Source of the DNA: Proteus mirabilis ATCC 29906
GTDB lineage: Bacteria > Pseudomonadota > Gammaproteobacteria > Enterobacterales > Enterobacteriaceae
Reading direction: 5' to 3'
Length of the DNA stretch: 64,000 bases
Assembly (NCBI RefSeq): GCF_000160755.1
Contig: NZ_GG668577.1
Span: forward strand, 1-64,000
Shown here: in pieces, positions 46,626 to 55,736 of the stretch
How the letters are laid out: each line of letters begins with the position of its first letter
How positions within the stretch are numbered: the first letter of the stretch is position 1
Made by a program: the position numbers and the translations under genes
Notes under the pieces: model-generated
Told to the model about the DNA's origin: nothing
Seen by the model: only the letters and a program-made list of their open reading frames with translations
The model's database searches: none

Positions 46626-47051
46626 ATGGCACGAGGTCGCAGTAGCCGCCGAGGCGTAAAATCAGAAATTAATATAGTACCTTTGCTTGATGTGTTATTG
46701 GTGCTTTTGCTGATTTTTATGGCAACAGCGCCAATTATTTCACAAAGTGTTGAGGTTGATCTTCCACAAGCAACAGAAACACAGACTGTTTCAACCAGTG
46801 ATAACCCGCCTGTAATTGTCGAAGTTGCTGGAGTGGGGCAATATAATATCCGTGTTGAACAAGAGGTTTTAGAGCTTTTACCTCAAGAACAGATTATGGC
46901 TGAAGCAAAACGACAATTAGAAAAAAACCCGAAAGCGGTCTTTCTTATTGGTGGCGCTAAAGATGTTCCTTATGATGAGATAATTAAAGCACTCAACATG
47001 TTACGTCAAGCGGGTGTTAAGTCTGTCGGTTTAATGACTCAGCCTCTTTAG
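46626..47051 (+). CDS. tolR: Tol-Pal system protein TolR
   Basis: Motor subunit with one transmembrane helix bearing the proton-carrying Asp in INIVPLLDVLLVLLLIFMAT (near residue 23), followed by a periplasmic domain. The 141-residue length fits E. coli TolR (142). An AGGAGAG ribosome-binding site lies upstream, 22 bases after tolQ. It pairs with TolQ as ExbD does with ExbB. Confidence 0.97.
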   Translation: MARGRSSRRGVKSEINIVPLLDVLLVLLLIFMATAPIISQSVEVDLPQATETQTVSTSDNPPVIVEVAGVGQYNIRVEQEVLELLPQEQIMAEAKRQLEKNPKAVFLIGGAKDVPYDEIIKALNMLRQAGVKSVGLMTQPL

Positions 47052-47078
47052 TAGGCTGAAATAAGTTTGGATAATAGC

Positions 47079-48146
47079 GTGGGAAAGAAGACGAAACCAA
47101 TCCGAAGTAAATTGAGCGGTTCAGTTATCTTGTCTACTGTCTTGCATTTACTGATCATCGCTTTGCTTATCTGGGGATCGTTAACTCAGAAATGGAATTT
47201 AGGCGGTGGCGGTGGATCTGATGGGCAAGTTATTGATGCTATTATGGTTGACCCTAATGCGGTAGTACAAGAGTATAATCAGCAAAAGGCGCAACAAGCT
47301 AATGTCCAAAAAGCAGAACAAGAACGTAAAGCGCGGGCGCAGCAACAAGAAGAAGAGCTACGCCAACAACAAATTAAAGAACAAGAACGTTTAAAAGCGT
47401 TAGAAGTGGAACGTTTGCAAGCAAAAGAGGCTGCAGAAGCTCAACGTCGTGAAGCAGCCACCGCCGCTGCTAAAGCGAAAGAAGAGCAAAAGCAGGCTGA
47501 AGAAGCTGCCGCACAAGCTAAAGCTGAACGCGATCGTATTTTAAAAGAGCAAGCTGATGCGAAAGCCAAAGCAGAGGCAGAAGCGAAGAAACAAGCAGAA
47601 TTAGCAGCAAAACAGAAAGCAGAAGAAGCGAAGGCAAAAGCAGAAGCTGAGGCAAAAGCGAAGGCTGAAGCCGATGCTAAAGCGAAAGCAGAGGCTGATG
47701 CAAAAGCGAAGGCAGCCGCAGAAGCTAAAGCCAAAGCAGCAGCGGAAGCTAAAGCGAAAGCCGCTGCACAGCAACAAAGTAAAGCGGTTGATAGTCTACT
47801 CGATGGATTAGTTGCTCAAGGCGATAAACAATCGGGGGCTTCTGCAGCAGGTCAAGGTGGTGGTAATCGCTCTGGGGCAAATGCTGCGGGCATTGATCGC
47901 TATACTGGGCAAGTAAAAGTTGCCATCGAACAGAAGTTTTTTGATTCTGATTTATATAAAGGTCGTAAATGTGACCTTAAAATAAGTATTGCACCAGACG
48001 GTATGTTAGTAAGTGCAAAAGCGGTAGGTGGTGATCCGGCTTTATGCCAAGTTGCATTACAAGCGGCTAAAATGGCAACATTGCCTAAGCCACCGAAAGA
48101 TATTTACGAACAAGTAAAATCACCAACAATTGAGTTTAAGCCATAA
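47079..48146 (+). CDS. tolA: Tol-Pal system protein TolA
   Basis: Inner-membrane anchored periplasmic linker that contacts TolB and Pal. Domain I is a single helix (VILSTVLHLLIIALLIWGSL) with the SxxxH motif that couples to TolQR. Domain II (about 60-260) is a long Lys/Ala/Glu-rich helix with repeats such as AEAKAKAEADAKAKAEADA. Domain III is globular from about 265 to the end, with a Cys pair (KGRKCDLK, DPALCQ). I place the start at GTG 47079 with weak GGATAA upstream. A TTG at 47067 would add four residues, and neither choice is decisive. Confidence 0.92.
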   Translation: MGKKTKPIRSKLSGSVILSTVLHLLIIALLIWGSLTQKWNLGGGGGSDGQVIDAIMVDPNAVVQEYNQQKAQQANVQKAEQERKARAQQQEEELRQQQIKEQERLKALEVERLQAKEAAEAQRREAATAAAKAKEEQKQAEEAAAQAKAERDRILKEQADAKAKAEAEAKKQAELAAKQKAEEAKAKAEAEAKAKAEADAKAKAEADAKAKAAAEAKAKAAAEAKAKAAAQQQSKAVDSLLDGLVAQGDKQSGASAAGQGGGNRSGANAAGIDRYTGQVKVAIEQKFFDSDLYKGRKCDLKISIAPDGMLVSAKAVGGDPALCQVALQAAKMATLPKPPKDIYEQVKSPTIEFKP

Positions 48147-48288
48147 AACTGTCTGATAGTAGGAAAACATACATTAATTTATCTCTATTTTAGAATGTTA
48201 TTGATGTGTTGTATGGTGTTGTTTAAAAGCGTTTGTTACTATTCTGTGCGTTATTGCGCAATAACCGCAATAATAAAAGGGAGACATG

Positions 48289-49584
48289 ATGAAGCAGGCA
48301 TTAAATGTTATTTTCGGACTTTTGATATTATGCGTTACAACGCTCGCTAATGCAGAAGTTCGCATTGAAATTACACAAGGGGTGAATACTGCACGCCCTA
48401 TTGGTGTTGTTCCTTTTAAATGGGAAGGCACAGGTCAAATGCCAGAAGATATTGCTGGAGTGATTGCGGCTGATTTACGAAATAGTGGTAAATTTAACCC
48501 TATTGATATGAATCGTTTGCCTCAACAACCCGTTACCGCTTCTGAGGTTCAACCTGCACTCTGGACAGCATTAGGTATTGATTCAGTGGTTGTAGGGCGT
48601 GTTCAGCCCTCGGCAGATGGTCAATATGTTGTTAGCTATCAATTAGTTGATGTTGCTGGCTCTCCGGGAGCGGTTTTAGCGCAAAGTGAGTATAAAATCA
48701 GCAATAAATGGTTACGATATGCTGCTCATACCGCCAGTGATGAAATCTTTGAAAAATTAACTGGCATTCGTGGTGCGTTCCGTACCCGTATTGCTTATGT
48801 CGTTGTGACTAATGGTGGCGCTTATCCATATGAATTACGTGTATCTGACTATGATGGATTTAATCAAGATCGCGTTTATCGTTCATCACAGCCATTAATG
48901 TCACCCGCTTGGTCTCCTGATGGTGCTAAACTAGCATATGTTACATTTGAAAGTGGTCAATCTGCTTTAGTTGTACAGACATTAGCAACGGGGGAAGTGC
49001 GTCAAATCGCTTCTTTCCCTCGACATAATGGTGCACCTGCTTTTTCTCCAGATGGCTCTAAATTAGCCTTTGCACTGTCAAAAAGCGGTAGTCTAAATCT
49101 TTATGTAATGGATTTAGCCAGTGGCAATATGACACAGGTAACCAACGGTAGAAGTAATAATACAGAACCGACTTGGATGCCTGATGGACAGACTTTGGTC
49201 TATACTTCGGATCAAGGCGGACGTCCTCAAATTTATAAAATTAATATTAACGGAGGAACGCCAGAACGTATTACTTGGGAAGGAAAACAAAACCAAAATC
49301 CTGCAGTAAGTCCTGATGGTAGTTTCTTAGTTATGGTGAGTTCTGAAAGCGGTAGGCAACATATCGCTAAGCAGGATCTAGAAACGAATGCTGTTCAATA
49401 TTTAACAGATACGTTTCTGGATGAAACGCCAAGCATCGCGCCTAACGGCACTATGGTTATTTATAGCTCTACTCAAGGCTTAGGAACCATTTTGCGACTA
49501 GTATCGACTGATGGACGTTTCAAAGCGCGTCTTCCGGCGACTGATGGTCAGGTTAAATCACCTGCCTGGTCTCCGTTTATGTGA
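48289..49584 (+). CDS. tolB: Tol-Pal system periplasmic protein TolB
   Basis: Periplasmic beta-propeller that shuttles between Pal and TolA. The signal peptide is [20 protein letters not shown] with cleavage near NA/EV, followed by the N-terminal alpha/beta domain (about 22-160) and a six-bladed propeller made of [25 protein letters not shown] and [19 protein letters not shown] repeats. The start is ATG 48289, 5 bases after the AAGGGAG ribosome-binding site; the adjacent ATG 48286 is only 2 bases away. The C-terminus KSPAWSPFM matches E. coli. Confidence 0.96.
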   Translation: MKQALNVIFGLLILCVTTLANAEVRIEITQGVNTARPIGVVPFKWEGTGQMPEDIAGVIAADLRNSGKFNPIDMNRLPQQPVTASEVQPALWTALGIDSVVVGRVQPSADGQYVVSYQLVDVAGSPGAVLAQSEYKISNKWLRYAAHTASDEIFEKLTGIRGAFRTRIAYVVVTNGGAYPYELRVSDYDGFNQDRVYRSSQPLMSPAWSPDGAKLAYVTFESGQSALVVQTLATGEVRQIASFPRHNGAPAFSPDGSKLAFALSKSGSLNLYVMDLASGNMTQVTNGRSNNTEPTWMPDGQTLVYTSDQGGRPQIYKININGGTPERITWEGKQNQNPAVSPDGSFLVMVSSESGRQHIAKQDLETNAVQYLTDTFLDETPSIAPNGTMVIYSSTQGLGTILRLVSTDGRFKARLPATDGQVKSPAWSPFM

Positions 49585-49629
49585 TGCATAAGAATTATGT
49601 ATGGCAAACAAATAAAGGAACAATTAGAG

Positions 49630-50127
49630 ATGCAATTAAACAAAGTGTTTAAAGGGTTGATGTTAGCATTACCACTCGTTGCTGTTGCAGCATGTAGCTC
49701 AAACAAAAACGACGATCAAACAGATACAAGCAACAATGTACCTGTTACTGAGCAAGGCCCTACAGCTGAAGAATTAGCACGTCAGCAATTAGAACAACTG
49801 AAACAAACTAACATTGTTTACTTCGGTTTTGATAAATATGACGTTACTTCAGAATATGCTCAACTGTTAGATGCTCACGCTGCATTCCTGCGTGCTAACC
49901 CTTCAGTACGCATTACTATCGAAGGTCATGCTGACGAACGTGGTACTCCAGAATACAACATCGCGTTAGGCGAACGTCGTGCAAACGCAGTTAAAATGTA
50001 TCTGCAAGGTAAAGGCGTATCAGCTGATCAATTATCAATCGTATCTTACGGTAAAGAAAAACCTGCTGTACTGGGTCATGACGAAGCCGCTTATGCGAAA
50101 AACCGTCGTGCAGTACTGGTTTACTAA
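49630..50127 (+). CDS. pal: Peptidoglycan-associated lipoprotein Pal
   Basis: Outer-membrane lipoprotein that binds peptidoglycan. The start at ATG 49630 gives [20 protein letters not shown] followed by the lipobox Cys in AACSSNKN, as in E. coli; upstream in-frame codons from 49597 would precede the signal peptide. A short Thr/Asp/Gln-rich linker leads to the OmpA-like domain with [20 protein letters not shown], the meso-DAP contacts in [12 protein letters not shown], and a YGKEKPAV end block. It lies 45 bases after tolB. Confidence 0.97.
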   Translation: MQLNKVFKGLMLALPLVAVAACSSNKNDDQTDTSNNVPVTEQGPTAEELARQQLEQLKQTNIVYFGFDKYDVTSEYAQLLDAHAAFLRANPSVRITIEGHADERGTPEYNIALGERRANAVKMYLQGKGVSADQLSIVSYGKEKPAVLGHDEAAYAKNRRAVLVY

Positions 50128-50136
50128 GAGAACGGC

Positions 50137-50910
50137 ATGAACAACAGTAACTTCAGACCTTTATTGATGAGTCTGTTGTTACTGGTTGGCGTAGCGGCTC
50201 CTGTAGCCGCTATTGCCCAAGCGCCAATCAGTAATATCGGTTCAGGCTCTACTGATGAACGACTCGCCCAACTTGAGCGTATCTCTAATGCTCATAGTCA
50301 GCTTTTGACCCAATTACAGCAACAACTCGTAGATTCTCAACGCGATATTGATATGTTGCGTGGTCAAATTCAGGAAAATCAATACCAGTTAAACCAAGTT
50401 GTAGAGCGTCAACGTAATATCTATCAACAATTAGATAGCCTAAATGGTGGCAACTCAGCACCAACAACGGATGAGGCTTCAACGGGTGGCAATGTACCTT
50501 CAACATCTGATACAAGTACGAGTTCGTCGTCAACAGGTGATGAAAAAGCCGATTATAACGCGGCAATTGATATTGTATTGAATTCAAAAGATTACGATAA
50601 GGCAATTGTTGCATTAAACAACTTTATTAAAAGTTATCCGAAGTCTAGCTATCAATCAAATGCTCAATTTTGGTTGGGGCAAATGTATTATCTAAAAGGT
50701 AATAAAGATCAGGCTGCGAGTACTTTTGCTATTGTTGTGAAAAATTATCCAAAATCTCAAAAAGCAAGTGAGGCCTTTTATAAGATAGGGCTTATTATGC
50801 AAGAGAAAGGGCAAAAGGATAATGCGAAAGCTATTTATCAACAAGTGGTTAAGCAATATCCAAACAGTGCTGGTGCAAAATTAGCACAAAAGCAGTTAGC
50901 AGCACTATAA
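50137..50910 (+). CDS. cpoB: Cell division coordinator CpoB (YbgF)
   Basis: Periplasmic protein that links Tol-Pal to PBP1B during septation. Its 257 residues comprise a signal peptide (about 1-29, ending near AIAQA), a trimerising coiled coil (LAQLERISNAHSQLLTQLQQ then VDSQRDIDMLRGQI, about 40-105), a Ser/Thr-rich linker, and three C-terminal TPR repeats (DYNAAIDIVLNSKDYDKAI, SNAQFWLGQMYYLKGNKDQA, ASEAFYKIGLIMQEKGQKDN). It starts 9 bases after pal and ends the operon. Confidence 0.96.
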   Translation: MNNSNFRPLLMSLLLLVGVAAPVAAIAQAPISNIGSGSTDERLAQLERISNAHSQLLTQLQQQLVDSQRDIDMLRGQIQENQYQLNQVVERQRNIYQQLDSLNGGNSAPTTDEASTGGNVPSTSDTSTSSSSTGDEKADYNAAIDIVLNSKDYDKAIVALNNFIKSYPKSSYQSNAQFWLGQMYYLKGNKDQAASTFAIVVKNYPKSQKASEAFYKIGLIMQEKGQKDNAKAIYQQVVKQYPNSAGAKLAQKQLAAL

Positions 50911-50917
50911 TTATTGG

Positions 50918-50947
50918 CCCCGTAATGTGAATGTTACATTTTCGGGG
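50918..50947 (+). terminator. Hairpin after cpoB
   Basis: CCCCG (50918-50922) pairs with CGGGG (50943-50947), with an inner AATGT/ACATT extension. The following sequence is only moderately T-rich. It probably ends the tol-pal transcript before the tRNA promoter. Confidence 0.6.
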
Positions 50948-50995
50948 TTAACTGATTGTTTTTTCAGCGTTTGAATGTTTTTTTGAAAAAAAACG

Positions 50996-51023
50996 TTGCA
51001 CAATAACATTAAATCAGTATTAT
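50996..51023 (+). promoter_or_regulatory. tRNA-Lys promoter with stringent discriminator
   Basis: -35 TTGCAC (50996-51001) and -10 TATTAT (51018-51023) are 16 bases apart. The GC-rich ACCCGCC just downstream resembles discriminators of stable-RNA promoters under stringent control. Confidence 0.6.
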
Positions 51024-51062
51024 TACCCGCCGTTGCCACAGAGAATGTGGCGAGTTCGAAAA

Positions 51063-51138
51063 GGGTCGTTAGCTCAGTCGGTAGAGCAGTTGACTTTTAA
51101 TCAATTGGTCGGGCGTTCGAGTCGCCCACGACCCACCA
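51063..51138 (+). tRNA. tRNA-Lys (anticodon UUU), copy 1
   Basis: A 76-base cloverleaf. The acceptor stem GGGTCGT pairs with ACGACCC, the D loop is GCTCAGTCGGTAGAGC, the anticodon loop CTTTTAA carries TTT, the T loop is TTCGAGT, and the genome-encoded CCA end is present. It occupies the same site after cpoB as the E. coli lys tRNA cluster. Confidence 0.97.
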
Positions 51139-51168
51139 TTTTCGAATTTATATACCATTTTATGAAAT

Positions 51169-51244
51169 GGGTCGTTAGCTCAGTCGGTAGAGCAGTTGAC
51201 TTTTAATCAATTGGTCGGGCGTTCGAGTCGCCCACGACCCACCA
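51169..51244 (+). tRNA. tRNA-Lys (anticodon UUU), copy 2
   Basis: A second tRNA-Lys identical over all 76 bases to the first, 30 bases downstream, with encoded CCA. The two are probably co-transcribed from the promoter before copy 1. The E. coli cluster here also contains valT, valZ and further lys copies, absent in this window. Confidence 0.97.
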
Positions 51245-51399
51245 TTTCAATATGCTTTTCTAGTCTTTTATCACACGCCATTCTCATTCTATCTAAAAAT
51301 GCTCTCTATAACTCGTTTTTGTATTTATTACTCGAGTTACTCAAATAGAGGATGTAAATAGATAGCTTCTCCATTGCTGAAAAAACTATCTGATCTCAC

Positions 51400-52290
51400 T
51401 TAAGTTGGATAATGACAAATAATGGAAGTGGTTATTTGGTAATATTCATTTTCAGTTAATAGTTCATTATCAATAAACCAATCGCTAATAAGTGTTTGAG
51501 CTTGTGTTGCCTTTTCTATCGACAAACCAAAACGCTTTGATGCATCAATAAAAAAAGCCATGATAATACTTAATGCAGCCGCTGCTTCATAAGGGGTACT
51601 CATAGCCAGTGTGCTTTCTAATGAACGTAATGAGTAAAACTTAGGTAACCACTCCCGTAAGTTTTTGCCTTGATACCAGACATCTTGTGTTGATGTTTGC
51701 AGAGCAACTTGCTCTAGTAAACGGATCAACCATTCCCTTATATCACTCATACGATATTCAGCGAACCAAAATTCATTACGTAAGATAGCTATAGCGATTT
51801 GTGTGGCTTCAAACCAAAACTCTTGAGCCAAGGCATCAGCTTGCTCTATGGAAAGGGCTGGGGGTGTCACAGTGCTAATTTCTGGAAGTTGGTCACATAA
51901 ACCTGTTTTATCAAGTAAAACACGATAGCCTCGTTGATAAACTGGACTTAGACCATTTTGTTTCATATTGATAATTCTTTCAGGCTCTGCCATCAAAATA
52001 TCCATTTTTCGGCCTTGAGCTAATACGTGCAAATAGATTGGCCAGCGAATGCCGTTCGGATCTTCACATTCTGTTGCTAAAGAGACGAGGTGTTTACCAA
52101 ATTGTGATAGCCAATGTTGGTTTTTTGCTAGCTCAGTCGCACCGTGACCAATAAGCTCTATATCAATATCAGAATAGCTGTCTATCTTCTTATTACGACC
52201 CACTGAGCCTGTTAATACCACAGCCTCAATTCGAGGATCAAGTAATGCAAAAGATAACATGCGATCGATTAAGCGGGTGATTGGCTCCAT
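51400..52290 (-). CDS. ANT(6)-like aminoglycoside nucleotidyltransferase
   Basis: A 296-residue protein with an N-terminal nucleotidyltransferase domain: VVLTGSVGRNKKIDSYSDIDIELI shows the G-S motif at about 27-28 and the D-x-D metal pair in SDIDIE. The C-terminal part is helical, as in the ANT(6)/AadK streptomycin adenylyltransferase group, whose members have about 285-300 residues. The substrate is unproven, since family members vary in activity. It occupies the region between tRNA-Lys and pnuC where E. coli has nadA, and is divergent from pnuC. Confidence 0.75.
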   Translation of the reverse strand: MEPITRLIDRMLSFALLDPRIEAVVLTGSVGRNKKIDSYSDIDIELIGHGATELAKNQHWLSQFGKHLVSLATECEDPNGIRWPIYLHVLAQGRKMDILMAEPERIINMKQNGLSPVYQRGYRVLLDKTGLCDQLPEISTVTPPALSIEQADALAQEFWFEATQIAIAILRNEFWFAEYRMSDIREWLIRLLEQVALQTSTQDVWYQGKNLREWLPKFYSLRSLESTLAMSTPYEAAAALSIIMAFFIDASKRFGLSIEKATQAQTLISDWFIDNELLTENEYYQITTSIICHYPT

Positions 52291-52404
52291 ATTTCTCTCT
52301 AGTTGTTATAGTAGATAAAGTTATTTGTTGTAAGTATGAATAAAAAAATAGCATATTTATTATATAAAACACTTTTTGTTTTTTATGGTAAATAAATGGC
52401 ATTT

Positions 52405-52422
52405 TGTTTAATATTTTAAACT
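52405..52422. promoter_or_regulatory. NadR operator upstream of pnuC
   Basis: TGTTTA-ATATTT-TAAACT matches the NadR consensus TGTTTA-N6-TAAACA at 11 of 12 fixed positions. NadR is the NAD-sensing repressor of nadA-pnuC and nadB in enterobacteria. The site lies 108 bases before the pnuC start. Confidence 0.75.
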
Positions 52423-52529
52423 AAGTGCTATCATTGATAGGAATGTATATATATCTTTATCACTTTGCAACAATGTCGCAATAACCCATATTTTATTTGT
52501 TTTTTCTATGATTAAGTCGGGGTTGTCAA

Positions 52530-53258
52530 ATGGATGTCATTAGTTGGTTTAGTATCAATAATATTTTAGTCAATATTCCATTAGGAAAAGAAGGCTATCC
52601 ACTCTCATGGATTGAAGCTATAGGGACTATTGCTGGATTATTATGTATATGGCTTGCGAGCCAGGAAAAGATCATTAACTATTTATTTGGGTTAATTAAT
52701 GTCACTTTATTCGCCATTATTTTTTTCCAGATCCAGTTATATGCCAGTCTACTGCTACAAATTTTCTTCTTTGCTGCCAATATTTATGGTTGGTATGCAT
52801 GGAGTAGAGTGAATGATTTTGAACAAGCAGAATTGAAAATACGTTGGTTAAAGCCGGGCCAACAAATCGTATTAATCATTGTCTCCATTGCTGCCATTAT
52901 TGCGCTAACGTTTAATATTGATACCGTTTTTGGCTATTTAGCAGTTATTGCTGTTGATATCTTAAATGTCTTCGGGGCAAATTTAGCCACACCTGCTATC
53001 GAGCCAGATGCTTACCCATTCTGGGATTCAACAATGACGGTACTCTCCATTGTGGCTATGATCTTAATGACACGCAAATTGGTAGAAAACTGGTTAATTT
53101 GGTCTGTTATTAATGTCATTAGTATTGTTATATTTTATAAACAGGGTGTTTATGCCATGTCTATTGAATATATCATCTTATTGGCTATCGCTATTAATGG
53201 CTCTCGTTTGTGGATCAAATCAGCAAAGCATTCAAATAAAAATAATTATCTCTCATAA
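52530..53258 (+). CDS. pnuC: Nicotinamide riboside transporter PnuC
   Basis: Inner-membrane carrier importing nicotinamide riboside for NAD salvage. The 242 residues have about seven hydrophobic helices. Conserved segments are SWIEAIGTIAGLLCIWLASQ, the helix pair around FAANIYGWYAWSRV, and NVFGANLATPAIEPDAYPFW with WDSTMTVLSIVAMIL and LVENWLIWSVINVISI, which line the substrate site in PnuC structures. In E. coli it follows nadA; here nadA is absent and pnuC stands alone under a NadR-type operator. Confidence 0.93.
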   Translation: MDVISWFSINNILVNIPLGKEGYPLSWIEAIGTIAGLLCIWLASQEKIINYLFGLINVTLFAIIFFQIQLYASLLLQIFFFAANIYGWYAWSRVNDFEQAELKIRWLKPGQQIVLIIVSIAAIIALTFNIDTVFGYLAVIAVDILNVFGANLATPAIEPDAYPFWDSTMTVLSIVAMILMTRKLVENWLIWSVINVISIVIFYKQGVYAMSIEYIILLAIAINGSRLWIKSAKHSNKNNYLS

Positions 53259-53264
53259 TAAAAA

Positions 53265-53297
53265 AGGCTGGTAGAGTTATATTTCTCTCCAGCCTTG
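53265..53297. terminator. Hairpin after pnuC
   Basis: AAGGCTGG (53265-53272) pairs with CCAGCCTT (53290-53297), extended by AGAG/CTCT. The T run lies on the minus-strand side, so termination on the plus strand may be weak. Confidence 0.55.
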
Positions 53298-53501
53298 CTA
53301 TTCGTTGTGTTTATTCTTCTATTCTAGGCAATTTCAAATCATTATTTTACTTAATGGTGCTATTACTTGTTTTCGATGTTTTTGTTATCTACCGTCATGG
53401 GCTGTTTAGGCTCTTAAGGGTGTTTACAGAGAGAAAACGAATGGTTAGATTGAAGAAACAGAAATCATATTGACTAGATAATAATAGAGTGGAACACGGG
53501 A

Positions 53502-54560
53502 ATGAATTACCAGAATGATGATCTTAAAATAACACAAATCAATGAACTTTTACCGCCAGTGGCATTATTGGAAAAGTTTCCAGCCACTGACAATGCGGCG
53601 TTTACAGTTCGTCATGCCCGTGAAGCTATTCATCAAATCCTTGCTGGAAAAGATGATCGCCTATTAGTGGTGATTGGGCCTTGCTCTATTCATGATCCTA
53701 ACGCGGCACTGGAATATGCTCAGCGTTTAAATTTATTAAGAGAAGAGCTGAAAGATAAACTTGAAATTGTGATGCGAGTTTATTTTGAAAAACCACGTAC
53801 CACAGTCGGTTGGAAAGGGCTGATAAATGATCCACATATGGATTGTACCTTTGATATTAATGAAGGATTACGCATTGCTCGTCGTTTGCTATTAACCATC
53901 AATGATAGTGGATTACCAACGGCTGGCGAGTTTTTAGATATGATAACCCCACAATATGTCGCTGATTTGATGAGTTGGGGAGCCATTGGTGCTCGAACAA
54001 CAGAATCTCAAGTGCATAGAGAATTATCCTCCGGACTATCTTGTCCTGTTGGTTTTAAAAATGGCACAGATGGCACAATTAAAGTGGCGATTGATGCCAT
54101 CAATGCTGCAGGCTCTCCACACTGTTTCTTATCGGTAACTAAATGGGGTCACTCAGCGATAGTTCGTACTGCAGGGAATAAAGATTGCCATATTATTTTA
54201 CGGGGCGGTAAAGAGCCTAATTACAGTGCAGAACATGTTGCTGCCGTAAAAGAAGGTCTGAAAAAAGCAGGATTACCCCAAAATGTTATGGTTGATTTTA
54301 GCCACGCCAATAGCTGTAAACAATTTAAGAAACAAATGGAGGTTGGTGCCGATATTTGCCAACAAATTAGCGCAGGAGAAAAAGCTTTAATTGGTGTAAT
54401 GGTTGAAAGTCATTTAGAAGAGGGCAATCAATCATTAGAAAGTGGTGAACCTTTGGTATACGGTAAAAGTGTCACAGATGCTTGTATTGGGTGGGATGAT
54501 ACAGAAACGTTATTACGCCAATTAGCCGATGCAGTCGCTACTCGTCGTAATAAATCATAA
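53502..54560 (+). CDS. aroG: DAHP synthase, phenylalanine-sensitive
   Basis: Condenses phosphoenolpyruvate and erythrose 4-phosphate, the first step of aromatic amino-acid synthesis. Its 352 residues follow E. coli AroG (350) from MNYQNDDL on. Active-site blocks are VVIGPCSIHDPNAA (metal Cys), KPRTTVGWKGLINDPHMD, GARTTESQVHRE, KNGTDG, LSVTKWGH (Lys and Trp) and VDFSHANS with the metal His. The type-specific N-terminal region (ELLPPVALLEKFP) is AroG-like. A TyrR box was not evident upstream. Confidence 0.97.
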   Translation: MNYQNDDLKITQINELLPPVALLEKFPATDNAAFTVRHAREAIHQILAGKDDRLLVVIGPCSIHDPNAALEYAQRLNLLREELKDKLEIVMRVYFEKPRTTVGWKGLINDPHMDCTFDINEGLRIARRLLLTINDSGLPTAGEFLDMITPQYVADLMSWGAIGARTTESQVHRELSSGLSCPVGFKNGTDGTIKVAIDAINAAGSPHCFLSVTKWGHSAIVRTAGNKDCHIILRGGKEPNYSAEHVAAVKEGLKKAGLPQNVMVDFSHANSCKQFKKQMEVGADICQQISAGEKALIGVMVESHLEEGNQSLESGEPLVYGKSVTDACIGWDDTETLLRQLADAVATRRNKS

Positions 54561-54580
54561 TAGTCTGTTTTTATTAATAA

Positions 54581-54612
54581 AAATGCCACTCAAAAGTGGC
54601 ATTTTTTTTATC
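54581..54612. terminator. Terminator between aroG and gpmA
   Basis: AAATGCCACT (54581-54590) pairs with AGTGGCATTT (54595-54604) over a CAAA loop, followed by more T on the plus strand. The A tract on the other side also allows minus-strand use for convergent gpmA. Confidence 0.9.
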
Positions 54613-54633
54613 TAATTCAAAGTAAAAGTAAAA

Positions 54634-55386
54634 TTATTTTGCTTTACCTTGGTTAGCAACAGCCGCGGCTTTTGCTGCGATTTCTTCTGCATTACCTAAG
54701 TAGTAACGTTTGATTGGTTTCATATTTTCATCAAATTCGTAAACTAAAGGTACTGCTGTTGGGATATTCAGTTCAAGAATTTCTTCTTCACTCATATTGT
54801 CTAGGTATTTAACCAGAGCGCGCAGTGAGTTACCGTGAGCGGCAATAATCACTTTATCACCTGAAGCAACGCGAGGTTTAATGACTTCTTCCCAATATGG
54901 TGTTACACGGTCGATAGTTAACGCTAAGCTTTCTGTTAATGGCAGTTCAGCTTCAGTTAAAGATGCATAACGTGGATCTTTACCTGGGAAGCGATCATCA
55001 TCTTTAGTTAACTCTGGTGGGGTAACCGCAAAACCACGACGCCATTGTTTAACTTGCTCGTCACCGTATTTTTCAGCTGTTTCAGCTTTGTTTAAGCCTT
55101 GTAATGCACCGTAGTGACGTTCGTTTAGTTTCCAGCTTTTCTCTACTGGCAGCCATTGTTGATCAACTTCATCAAGAATGTTCCACAGAGTGTGGATTGC
55201 ACGTTTTAGTACAGAAGTATATGCGTAGTCAAAAGTAAAACCTTCAGCCTTCAGCAGTTTACCTGCTTCTTGCGCTTCATTACGGCCTTTATCTGACAAT
55301 TCAACGTCAGTCCAGCCTGTAAAACGGTTTTCTTTGTTCCATACACTTTCACCGTGTCGAACTAGCACAAGCTTAGTTACTGCCAT
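54634..55386 (-). CDS. gpmA: 2,3-bisphosphoglycerate-dependent phosphoglycerate mutase
   Basis: Interconverts 3- and 2-phosphoglycerate in glycolysis. The 250 residues contain the phosphohistidine motif [10 protein letters not shown] with His11, [26 protein letters not shown], and the second catalytic His in [16 protein letters not shown]. An AGGAG ribosome-binding site precedes ATG 55386. It is convergent with aroG, as in E. coli. Confidence 0.97.
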   Translation of the reverse strand: MAVTKLVLVRHGESVWNKENRFTGWTDVELSDKGRNEAQEAGKLLKAEGFTFDYAYTSVLKRAIHTLWNILDEVDQQWLPVEKSWKLNERHYGALQGLNKAETAEKYGDEQVKQWRRGFAVTPPELTKDDDRFPGKDPRYASLTEAELPLTESLALTIDRVTPYWEEVIKPRVASGDKVIIAAHGNSLRALVKYLDNMSEEEILELNIPTAVPLVYEFDENMKPIKRYYLGNAEEIAAKAAAVANQGKAK

Positions 55387-55736
55387 AGTTTAGACTCCTA
55401 TAATTACTTTCTTAATATAAGTTTAAAATCAGGACTGCAATCATTATATGGATCATCAACAAGAACGCCAAACATAACTAACAAAACTAGGGGGATTATG
55501 TCAAAAATGACGATTGTTTGATGAAATATTACACAGTTATTACACCTTTTGCTTAATCGATAAAGCTATTAATTTAACGGGATCGGTGAAAAGAAACGAA
55601 AAGCCGATTCTGGATAATTATCAGTAAAAAATATGCTCTCTAAATCTATCGTTAAAATCATCGCCATCTATCGATAACAAATACCCTTTTCTTCAGTGTG
55701 ATGATGTATCTTACCTTAAAAATAGCCTATATCTAG
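55387..55736. other. gpmA-modF intergenic region
   Basis: About 350 bases upstream of gpmA and downstream of modF, both on the minus strand. It must contain the gpmA promoter. AT-rich, no gene or clear terminator seen. A repeated ATCTATCG element occurs at about 55648 and 55668; no regulator is assigned. Confidence 0.45.

Noticed and set aside
47441-47734. 97-codon minus-strand ORF rich in Ala, Ser and Phe
   Set aside because: It is the antisense of the Lys/Ala/Glu repeat of TolA; repeated GCN/AAR codons produce long spurious frames.
47500-47780. Tandem DNA repeat in tolA as a mobile or regulatory repeat
   Set aside because: It is the coding repeat of the TolA domain II helix and is explained by the protein.
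53400-53501. TyrR box upstream of aroG
   Set aside because: Only a TTTACA half-site is visible (near 53421); the TGTAAA partner at N6 is missing.
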